Positions 41,387-50,006 of a stretch of 57,747 nt of DNA are shown piece by piece. Source of the DNA: Bacteroidia bacterium. GTDB lineage: Bacteria > Bacteroidota > Bacteroidia > AKYH767-A > OLB10. The translations under genes and the position numbers were made by a program. Within the stretch, counting starts at the first letter, position 1; each line of letters begins with the position of its first letter. The stretch covers positions 1-57,747 of the forward strand of contig JAGOJO010000010.1 of NCBI GenBank assembly GCA_017995075.1, in the 5' to 3' direction. The notes below the pieces were generated by a model. The model was not told where the DNA came from. It made no database searches and saw only the letters and a program-made list of their open reading frames with translations.

Positions 41387-44152
41387 ATGAAATCGTTTTT
41401 AAATTCCCGTAAAGATGAATTCGCAAATTACCTAATTAGCAAATTAGCAAATTGGCAAATTGGCAAATTCTTTAAGTTGATAGTTCTCATTCTTTCAATG
41501 AATTTTCTGGTTTCCGAAAACTCTTTCTCCCAGGAAATCGAATGGCAGAGGACGATTGGGGGGAGTGGTGCAGAAACTTTTGAGGTTGTAAAAAGAACTA
41601 TGGATGGAGGTTTTATTTTAGGCGGATCGACGGAATCAATTGCTTCCGGTAATCTTACAGGGAATACCAATGGAGGTGCCGATTTTTTAGTTGTTAAAAT
41701 AAATTCAGTTGGGAATATCGAATGGCAAAATACTATTGGAGGTACTAGCGGTGATGAACTTGGTTCGTTATGGGAAACTTCAGATGGCGGATACATTCTG
41801 GGAGGTTGTTCTTCATCAGATAGTTCCGGAGATAAGAAGCAAAACTCTAAAGGCGGTAGTGATTATTGGGTTGTGAAAATTGATATTGTAGGAAATATTG
41901 AATGGGAAAGAAGCTATGGGGGTAGTGAAACAGATAGGTTGACTACGATACAGCAAACCTCAGATCATGGATATATATTAGGCGGTTTTTCAAGTTCTGG
42001 AATTTCAGGAGATAAAACTGAAAGTACAATGGGTACTTTGAACGGGAATTCAAATGGAGATCCGGATTATTGGATTTTGAAACTTGATTCTTTGGGAAAT
42101 ATTCAATGGCAAAATACTATTGGTGGCTTTTTAAGTGATATATTAAAGGTGGTGCATCAAACTGTTGATGGTGGCTATTTTCTTGCCGGATATTCTTATT
42201 CTTTCATGTCCAATGATAAGTCTGAGCATCGGATAGGAGGAACTGATGTTTGGATTGTAAAGACAGATTCTTTAGGAAATATTGTTTGGGACAATACTCT
42301 TGGCGGAACGGATACTGAGATATTGACTAGTGCTGAGATTACTAAAGATGGCGGATTTATTTTGGGTGCAATGAGTGAATCAGGTTTTTCAGGTGACAAG
42401 ACAAGTGGCTGTTATGGATTTAATGATTTTTGGGTTGTAAAATTGGATGTTGATGGAGATATTGAGTGGCAAAAGACCATAGGAGGGAATAGTTGGGAGA
42501 CTTATACTTGCTTAAAAAGTTCGGCTAAAGGTGGGTATTATTTAGGTGGAACATCATGGTCAGGAATTACTGGTCAAAAAACAGAACCGAGTTTATATCC
42601 GGATTATTGGGTTTTAAATCTAGATTCAATAGGTGAAATATTATGGCAGAATACAATAGGTGGAAATTTTTATGATGAATTAATCTCGATTGAAGTTTCA
42701 TCAAATGGAGATTGTATAGTTGGTGGTCATTCTATCTCAAGTATTTCAATTGACAAAACTGAAAATTCCTTTGGTGGCGATGACTTTTGGGTTTTAAAAC
42801 TTACTTCACATTACAACTTAATTACAGGGCGATTGTTTGTTGATTTCAACAGCAATGGTATTCAGGATAGCAGCGAGCCATCTATACCCGGGAAAAAAAT
42901 TACCGAACAAAGTACAGGTCGTTTTTCATTTTCACAGACGAATGGACAGTATTCCGTTGCTGTTCTCGATACGGGCAATTATACTGTTTCAACACCAACT
43001 AGCCTATGGTACAACCTCAACCCCGCCACGCATTCGGCAACCTTCACCAGCATCAAGCAAACAGATTCTTTAAACGATTTTGCTTATCAACCTATCGGAA
43101 CTTATGATGATGTTTGCGTAACCATCACACCTTTGGGTCAATTCCGCAGCGGAACCACAGCTACATATCAAATCAACTACGGCAACTACGGAACAACCTC
43201 TATTGCGCCTACCGTTTATTTCTACCCGGGTTCAAATGTATCGTTTCAAGCAGCTACGTTAACTCCTTCTCAAATTACTACGGATTCGGTAGTCTGGAGT
43301 TTGCCGGCCATGTTGCCTTTCCAAACAGGAAGCATCATTATCACTGTAAACGTTGACCTTGGACTTCCCATCGGTACCCTCATTAACAGTAGAGCCCACA
43401 TCGAGCCATACATAACAGATGCTAACCCATCGTGCAACAACAGTAATTGGGAAGTGTACACGACTGGTTCTCTCGATCCCAACGATATCATCGTAAACAG
43501 ATCCGATTTTACTACAACCGAGTTGAGCGCATCTCCCTGGCTCGAGTATATCATCCGCTTTCAAAATACCGGTAACGATACCGCTTTTACCGTGAAAATT
43601 CTCAATCCGATTGATACCAATAAACTCGATATCTCTTCGATTGAATTCGTGAACGCTTCGCATCCGGTGAATATTAACTGGATCAACTATCAGCGCAACA
43701 TGGAGTTTAAATTCGAAAATATTTTATTACCCGATAGCAATACCAATGAACCACTCTCACACGGATTCGTTCGTTATCGTATCCAACCCAAAACAACACT
43801 CAGCGCCGGTGATACCATCCCCAACTTCGCCGCCATCTACTTCGACTTTAACGAGCCGGTCATCACCAACACCGCCAAAACCATCATCGTTCTCCCCACC
43901 GGACTCGCTAACTCATCACCGACACCCGGCAAACTGCTTGTGTTTCCAAATCCGGCAGATAGTAAAATCAATATCTCCAACATCCGCCTCGATAACGGTA
44001 AAGCCAACCTCCGCCTCACCGACCTCTATGGCAAACTCCTCTTCGAAACAAATCTAACCACTACCATAACCGAAATCTCGATCGACAACCTTCCGGCCGG
44101 AGTCTACTTCCTGCAATCGGGTGAATTGAGAGCAACGTTTGTGAAACAATAA
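41387..44152 (+). CDS. T9SS propeller protein, paralog 4
   Basis: 921 residues, same layout: leader MKSFLNSRKDEFANYLIS with the 8-bp array (41418-41465), signal KLIVLILSMNFLVS, seven repeats (from IEWQRTIGG to ILWQNTIGG), SdrD-B-like domain (ITGRLFVDFNSNGIQDSSE), DVCVTITPLG domain and DUF7619-like domain. The C-terminal tail differs from the other three: after FPNPAD it reads SKINISNIRLDNGKANLRL, so the sorting domain was replaced or diverged while both sides stayed conserved. The last residues are again RATFVKQ. Last of the tandem set; 88 bases later begins an unrelated T9SS gene. Confidence 0.87.
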   Translation: MKSFLNSRKDEFANYLISKLANWQIGKFFKLIVLILSMNFLVSENSFSQEIEWQRTIGGSGAETFEVVKRTMDGGFILGGSTESIASGNLTGNTNGGADFLVVKINSVGNIEWQNTIGGTSGDELGSLWETSDGGYILGGCSSSDSSGDKKQNSKGGSDYWVVKIDIVGNIEWERSYGGSETDRLTTIQQTSDHGYILGGFSSSGISGDKTESTMGTLNGNSNGDPDYWILKLDSLGNIQWQNTIGGFLSDILKVVHQTVDGGYFLAGYSYSFMSNDKSEHRIGGTDVWIVKTDSLGNIVWDNTLGGTDTEILTSAEITKDGGFILGAMSESGFSGDKTSGCYGFNDFWVVKLDVDGDIEWQKTIGGNSWETYTCLKSSAKGGYYLGGTSWSGITGQKTEPSLYPDYWVLNLDSIGEILWQNTIGGNFYDELISIEVSSNGDCIVGGHSISSISIDKTENSFGGDDFWVLKLTSHYNLITGRLFVDFNSNGIQDSSEPSIPGKKITEQSTGRFSFSQTNGQYSVAVLDTGNYTVSTPTSLWYNLNPATHSATFTSIKQTDSLNDFAYQPIGTYDDVCVTITPLGQFRSGTTATYQINYGNYGTTSIAPTVYFYPGSNVSFQAATLTPSQITTDSVVWSLPAMLPFQTGSIIITVNVDLGLPIGTLINSRAHIEPYITDANPSCNNSNWEVYTTGSLDPNDIIVNRSDFTTTELSASPWLEYIIRFQNTGNDTAFTVKILNPIDTNKLDISSIEFVNASHPVNINWINYQRNMEFKFENILLPDSNTNEPLSHGFVRYRIQPKTTLSAGDTIPNFAAIYFDFNEPVITNTAKTIIVLPTGLANSSPTPGKLLVFPNPADSKINISNIRLDNGKANLRLTDLYGKLLFETNLTTTITEISIDNLPAGVYFLQSGELRATFVKQ
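41418..41465 (+). repeat. 8-bp tandem repeat in the paralog 4 leader
   Basis: Six units, identical in order to those of paralog 3 (AATTCGCA, AATTACCT, AATTAGCA x2, AATTGGCA x2). Confidence 0.85.
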
Positions 44153-44264
44153 GTGATAAATGTTTCTATGTATCGATTCGATTATTTCCTGCGCTATGGA
44201 TTTCAAGTTTCTTTATCGCTGATGTCTGTGATCTGTAGTTGTGCTGATTAACTATTCAAAAACA

Positions 44265-45695
44265 ATGAAAAAGCTATTAATATTATTTACAGTTTTATTT
44301 AGCATGGCAATTTCTTACGGACAGAAATATGGTAATGTCTGGCAGTTTAGCGACCAAGTTGGCCTTGATTTTAATAATTGTACCCCAGTAGTTATTTCTG
44401 GAGGCGTTTTAGGTTTTGAGGGCTGTTCGTCAATTGCTGACTCAAATGGACAACTCTTGTTTTATACCAATTCAGAAAAAGTTTGGAATCGACTACATAG
44501 TGTGATGTCAAATGGAAATTTGATTTCAATGGGTAGTACTCTAAGTCAAGTTATTATCATTCCTAAACCACTTTCTACATCTCTATATTATATTATTACT
44601 ACAAAAATACAAGCGCAAGGCAATTTGTCATTACAATATCATATTGTAGATATGAATCTTAACGGCGGATTAGGGGATGTGCTTAGTAAAAATAATATAA
44701 TGTCAACTTTAAATATTACTGAACAAATTTGTGCTACCTATCACAATAACGGTGATGACATTTGGCTAATGACACATGAATATGGAACAAGTAACTTTTT
44801 AGCTTATCTGGTTACTTCATCTGGAATTTCAACAATTCCAGTTGTTTCAAATGTTGGACCCGCGCATGTGTCTTGTAATTCAAATACGAATGCAAGAGGA
44901 GAAATTAAATTTTCACCTAATGGGGGCAAGATCGCATTTAATGGTAATGGGGTTGGAGGCAATGATCCTTCTAATATTTTATGTGTTTTTGATTTTGACA
45001 ACACTACTGGGATAGTTTCAAATCCTCTAAATCTTCCTTATAGCAGAGGGGATTATGGACTTTCTTTTTCGCCAGACAATTCCAAACTATACGGTACTAC
45101 ATGGAAAGCATTGAATTTTGGATTAACCGATTATAATTATTTATATCAATTTGATCTTTCAAGTGGAAATGCTTCAACTATAATTAATTCAAAACAAATA
45201 ATAGATTCATTGCAATTTGGAGGTATTTATGGTACTTTAAAAATTGGACCTGATGGGAAAATATATGTTCGCTATATTAATTCGAGTTATCTTGGTGTGA
45301 TAAATTCCCCGAATCTTGCTGGGGCAGCCTGTGGTTATGTAAAAAATGGATTCTATATAGGTAGCCAGACCTATCAGTATGGTTTAAATAATTATATTGA
45401 ATACACTCAATACTGCAATTCTACCGGGCTTTCAATATACAATGAAAAGAACAACAGGATAAGTGTTTTTCCTAATCCTTTTTCATCGCAGACAGAGATA
45501 CAGTCAGACTTTTTTTTACATAATGCATCTTTAACTATTTTTAATTATTTCGGGGAGTCTGTGTTGGAATTTCAAAACATATGTGGACAGACTTTTACTT
45601 TCAATCGTGCTTATCTTGCCAATGGAATTTATTTCATTCGAGTCACAGATGAAAATAAAACTCTGGCGATAGAAAAATTAATAATAACAAATTGA
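44265..45695 (+). CDS. T9SS type A protein with WD40-like N-terminal domain
   Basis: 476 residues from the ATG at 44265 (MKKLLILFTVLFSMAISYGQ is a clean signal peptide; a start at 44241 would put eight residues before it). The segment KYGNVWQFSDQVGLDFNNC and GCSSIADSNGQLLFYTNSEKVWN, then IIIPKPLSTSLYYIITTKIQ, matches the propeller-like N-terminal domain seen in many T9SS-secreted Bacteroidota proteins. The C-terminus is a type A sorting domain (ISVFPNPFSSQTEIQS to FIRVTDENKTLAIEKLIITN). Unrelated in repeats to the four paralogs before it; AT-rich. Probably a secreted surface protein of unknown target. Confidence 0.8.
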   Translation: MKKLLILFTVLFSMAISYGQKYGNVWQFSDQVGLDFNNCTPVVISGGVLGFEGCSSIADSNGQLLFYTNSEKVWNRLHSVMSNGNLISMGSTLSQVIIIPKPLSTSLYYIITTKIQAQGNLSLQYHIVDMNLNGGLGDVLSKNNIMSTLNITEQICATYHNNGDDIWLMTHEYGTSNFLAYLVTSSGISTIPVVSNVGPAHVSCNSNTNARGEIKFSPNGGKIAFNGNGVGGNDPSNILCVFDFDNTTGIVSNPLNLPYSRGDYGLSFSPDNSKLYGTTWKALNFGLTDYNYLYQFDLSSGNASTIINSKQIIDSLQFGGIYGTLKIGPDGKIYVRYINSSYLGVINSPNLAGAACGYVKNGFYIGSQTYQYGLNNYIEYTQYCNSTGLSIYNEKNNRISVFPNPFSSQTEIQSDFFLHNASLTIFNYFGESVLEFQNICGQTFTFNRAYLANGIYFIRVTDENKTLAIEKLIITN

Positions 45696-45999
45696 CAATT
45701 CTGAATATAGCAGCGGGCTTAACAACAAATTGCTTCCGATGGGGAGGGCTATAGTTTTTAAATACCGAAAACTATATTAAAATTTCGAAGAGAAAATTAG
45801 TGCTTAAGTTGCCTCGAAAGGTAAATTTCCCACCGTTCCAAGATTTAAAGGCGTTGCTCTAAAAAGTCTAAGTCTTAAGAAACTTATTGCCCAGAGTTTC
45901 AGGGTGTCTCCTTAGAAATCTTTTGAGGCAATCTTCTGAGAGGTAGGGAGTAGAAACTTATTAGTCTGAGAACTTAGAGACCTCAAAAACTCTGGAACT
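45696..45999. other. Non-coding stretch without clear features
   Basis: No gene. AGAAACTTATT occurs twice (near 45878 and 45952), and CCAGAGTTT near 45891 is inverted at AAACTCTGG near 45988. The region reads like decayed intergenic DNA. Confidence 0.4.
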
Positions 46000-46050
46000 C
46001 ACTCCCAGGATTCATTCCTTACTCGGGGCCTTCGGCAATCCACTAATTCG
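46000..46050. repeat. Intergenic repeat with CTCGGGGCCTTC, copy 1
   Basis: ATTCCTTACTCGGGGCCTTC followed by GGCAATCCACTAATTCG. It matches the second copy at 46270-46320 (GTTCCTCACTCGGGGCCTTC, then TGCAATTCGCCAATTCC). Confidence 0.5.
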
Positions 46051-46098
46051 CGAAAATTCGTCTAACCCGCCCAATCCATATTCCCAACTTTCCGCTAA

Positions 46099-46150
46099 CA
46101 GGAACACTGATAAATCGGATTATGCTGATTACCGCGGATTTATTTCTGCT
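46099..46150. repeat. Dispersed intergenic repeat, copy 2
   Basis: GAACACTGATAAA then GCTGATTACCGCGGATTT, related to the stretch at 26785-26862. Confidence 0.4.
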
Positions 46151-46173
46151 CTAAATTTCAATTCCGTACTAAT

Positions 46174-46271
46174 TTGCCAACTTGCCAACTTGCCAACTTG
46201 CCAACTTGCCAATCCACCAATCCACCAATTCACCAATTCACCAATCCACCAATCCACCAATCCACCAATCC
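46174..46271. repeat. 8-bp tandem array (NNNNCCAA), at least 12 units
   Basis: CCAA recurs every 8 bases from 46177 to 46268. Units drift from TTGCCAAC (four) through TTGCCAAT to CCACCAAT and TCACCAAT. The reverse complement of TTGCCAAT is ATTGGCAA, the unit of the paralog 3 and 4 leaders, so the arrays are related. Confidence 0.85.
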
Positions 46272-46320
46272 ACCCCCGAGGTTCGTTCCTCACTCGGGGC
46301 CTTCTGCAATTCGCCAATTC
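46270..46320. repeat. Intergenic repeat with CCCCGAG/CTCGGGG hairpin, copy 2
   Basis: CCCCGAG (46274-46280) and CTCGGGG (46293-46299) can pair. It follows the 8-bp array directly. The GGCCTTC-TGCAATTCGCCAATTCC tail matches copy 1. Confidence 0.55.
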
Positions 46321-46333
46321 CCCTCCGAATTTC

Positions 46334-46380
46334 CATAAACGAAAAACGGCGGATAAATTATCCGCCGTTTTTCGTTTATG
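46334..46380 (-). terminator. Terminator of gltA, 23-bp perfect arms
   Basis: CATAAACGAAAAACGGCGGATAA is 46334-46356 and its exact complement is 46358-46380, with a single central base. It overlaps the gltA stop codon and has A/T-rich ends, so it can stop transcription from either side. Confidence 0.8.
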
Positions 46381-47692
46381 CTGTCGCTTTCGATTTTTCT
46401 ACCTGCGCTTTCATCCAATCCGTGGTGACCGATCCCGGACGCTCAATCGGATGTCCGAGTGCGCGATCCCAAAGTAAACTGGTCAATACACCAATCGCAC
46501 GTGATACGCCGAAGAGTACAGTGTAGAAATCATATTCCGTTAGACCATAGTGGATCAGCAATACTCCGCTGTGTGCATCTACGTTTGGCCAAGGGTTTTT
46601 AATCTTGCCGGTCGACTTCAGAATCTCCGGTACTACTTCGTATAACATCTGCACAATCTTGAAGAGTTCGTCATCGGCTAAATGCGTTTGAGCAAACTCC
46701 ATCTGTGCGATGTATCGTGGATCCGTTTTGCGAAGTACTGCGTGTCCGTAACCGGGAACTACACGTCCATCAGCCAATGTTTTCTTTACATATTCTTCGA
46801 TGTCCGCCTTGGTTGGCATTTTATCTCCGTAGAAAGTACGTAAGTCGTAAATCCAACGTACTACTTCCTGATTCGCTAATCCATGTAAAGGACCTGCTAA
46901 TCCGTTCATACCCGCCGATAAAGAATAATATGCATCACTCAATGCTGATCCAACCAGATGTGTAGTATGGGCAGAAACGTTTCCGCCTTCGTGATCTACG
47001 TGGATGGTTAGATATAAACGCATGAGGGCTTTCATACCATCATCGTCAAAGCCGAGCATGTGTGCGAAGTTGGCACCCCAGTCCAGTTTTGGATCCGGTT
47101 CAATATGTACTCCGTTTTTGTAAGTGCGGCGATAAATATATGCGGCAATCCTTGGCAGACGTGCGATGCAATTCATCACGTCCTCAAACATTGGATCCCA
47201 ATATTGCTTCTTGCTGATCCCTTTGCGGTAAGCAGCAGCAAAATTGCTTTCTGTCTGCATGGCCAGAATCGCGAGACTGAATTGCGTCATCGGATGTGTC
47301 GCCATCGGCAATGAATCGAGCATATCGAAAACATGCTTCGGTACATGACTGCGACGCGCCCATGCATTACTTACTTCGCGGGCATCATCAACAGTTGGAA
47401 GTTCACCGGTGAGCAAGAGGTAAAAAATTCCTTCCGGAAGATTCTCTCCACCTTGTCCGCGAGGAAGCTTTTCCCGTAGTTCAGGAATAGAATATCCACG
47501 GAAACGAATTCCTTCTTCCGCATCGAGCTTCGAAGTCTCCGTGACCATACCGATCATTCCTTTCATTCCATGATATACCTGTTCAAGGGTATAGGAGCCG
47601 AGAACGATGTTTCCATGTTCCTTGATCATGGTCTTGATCTCGTCGGCCAGGGGTAATGCTTTTTCAGCGAACTTTTCTTTTAAGCGATCCAT
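46376..47692 (-). CDS. gltA: Citrate synthase (mitochondrial-like type)
   Basis: 438 residues. Catalytic residues are seen in MNGLAGPLHGLANQE (His), VVPGYGHAVLRKTDPRY (His) and NVDAHSGVLL (Asp). The overall sequence (LGSYTLEQVYHGMKGMIGM, LPMATHPMTQFSLAILAMQ, PIERPGSVTT) is closer to the eukaryotic mitochondrial type than to the allosteric E. coli form: no N-terminal beta domain is present and the length agrees. It condenses acetyl-CoA and oxaloacetate in the TCA cycle. The long perfect hairpin overlapping its stop acts as terminator. Upstream it is separated from the next minus-strand gene by 73 bases. Confidence 0.93.
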   Translation of the reverse strand: MDRLKEKFAEKALPLADEIKTMIKEHGNIVLGSYTLEQVYHGMKGMIGMVTETSKLDAEEGIRFRGYSIPELREKLPRGQGGENLPEGIFYLLLTGELPTVDDAREVSNAWARRSHVPKHVFDMLDSLPMATHPMTQFSLAILAMQTESNFAAAYRKGISKKQYWDPMFEDVMNCIARLPRIAAYIYRRTYKNGVHIEPDPKLDWGANFAHMLGFDDDGMKALMRLYLTIHVDHEGGNVSAHTTHLVGSALSDAYYSLSAGMNGLAGPLHGLANQEVVRWIYDLRTFYGDKMPTKADIEEYVKKTLADGRVVPGYGHAVLRKTDPRYIAQMEFAQTHLADDELFKIVQMLYEVVPEILKSTGKIKNPWPNVDAHSGVLLIHYGLTEYDFYTVLFGVSRAIGVLTSLLWDRALGHPIERPGSVTTDWMKAQVEKSKATA

Positions 47693-47765
47693 TTTGTTTT
47701 ATTGGCAAAGAGTAATTTGGGTGAGCGAAGTTATGAACCTATTTAACAACAGGCAAGTCGTTTAG

Positions 47766-48119
47766 TTAAGCTATTGAATGATTTTCGGCATAAAATACCG
47801 CCGGTACCGGTTTCTGTAACTCTACTGAACGTTTATTGCGGTGTTTCGAGTTGAGGTCGAGTTGCAGAATCAGATAAACAATGGTGAAGATGAAGGAGGC
47901 GAGGATGAGAATCCAGGCGATGGTCGACATGGCCTTTTTTACTTTCTTCTTCGGACTCGATTTGCGCTTGATGCGGACACGCTTGCGGATTTTAACCCGT
48001 TTACGTCGTCGCCCGGATCCGGAATCGTGCTGCTCCTCAATTAAATGGCCTTCTTCAGGTTCGTCTCCTTCCTGATAATCCATCTCTTCGGAATCGTCGA
48101 CTGGTGGTTTTTTATCCAT
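47766..48119 (-). CDS. Small membrane protein with basic cytoplasmic part
   Basis: 117 residues. An acidic N-terminus (DDSEEMDYQEGDEPEEGH) and a very basic stretch (about 36-62, RRRKRVKIRKRVRIKRK) precede one membrane helix (about 64-86, IAWILILASFIFTIVYLILQL). The basic stretch could bind nucleic acid or membrane lipid. The gene follows enolase by 14 bases on the same strand and is likely co-transcribed with it. Family not recognised; conserved neighbours of this sort are often unannotated in Bacteroidota. Confidence 0.65.
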   Translation of the reverse strand: MDKKPPVDDSEEMDYQEGDEPEEGHLIEEQHDSGSGRRRKRVKIRKRVRIKRKSSPKKKVKKAMSTIAWILILASFIFTIVYLILQLDLNSKHRNKRSVELQKPVPAVFYAENHSIA

Positions 48120-48133
48120 TAGAATTAAAACAA

Positions 48134-49501
<1,368 letters not shown>

Positions 49502-49537
49502 TTAATGATTTTCGCCGTATCTTCGTGTGCCGTGAAA

Positions 49538-49942
49538 ATGAACCGTCATTCTCTCTTCATTCCTTTCATTCTGTGCCTGCTGTTGGTTGGCTCGGCGGGA
49601 TGGCTGTATTCGGCTCATTTATGTAAAACGGAGACTTCCTGTCATGCTGATGCCGGTGCTTGTTGTAATGATGTGGCTGAATCAGCAGATGTTTGTGGGG
49701 AGATGAATGCTTCGGCAGGTGTGGAGGATTGCTGTTCTACGGTGAATGCCTTTATGTATTTCCCGGTGTATCCGATCTTGAAGATGGAGCTTCCGACGGA
49801 GCAGTTTTTTTCGCTGTTGAGCACACCTTTTGAAGATTTTACACGTCTTGTGGGGGAAAAGGTATCATTTCAGCCTCAATTTACGTTAAGTAGTCATCCA
49901 CCTGACGATCACCAGGCCCTGTTGCGTGTACGCAGAATTTGA
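49538..49942 (+). CDS. HYC_CC_PP-family exported protein
   Basis: 134 residues from ATG 49538 (MNRHSLFIPFILCLLLVGSA is a signal peptide; the reading frame extends upstream to 49505). It has HLCKTETSCHADAGACC and EDCCSTVN (Cys and His pairs) and a late HPPDDHQ, in line with the HYC_CC_PP family of small Bacteroidota proteins (here HLC in place of HYC). The Cys/His pattern suggests metal binding, probably copper. The next genes are a TonB receptor and a secreted HMA protein, which supports metal uptake or resistance; the metal is not determined by the sequence. Confidence 0.78.
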   Translation: MNRHSLFIPFILCLLLVGSAGWLYSAHLCKTETSCHADAGACCNDVAESADVCGEMNASAGVEDCCSTVNAFMYFPVYPILKMELPTEQFFSLLSTPFEDFTRLVGEKVSFQPQFTLSSHPPDDHQALLRVRRI

Positions 49943-50006
49943 GATAATAAGCTTTCGTTTTCGGAAATATTTGTTTCCGCTGTCTTACTTATTATCTAAT
50001 TCAATC

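Noticed and set aside
46129..46317. Frame encoding WWIGGLASWQVGKLA-like repeats
   Set aside because: Produced by the 8-bp array in non-coding DNA; no promoter or domain.
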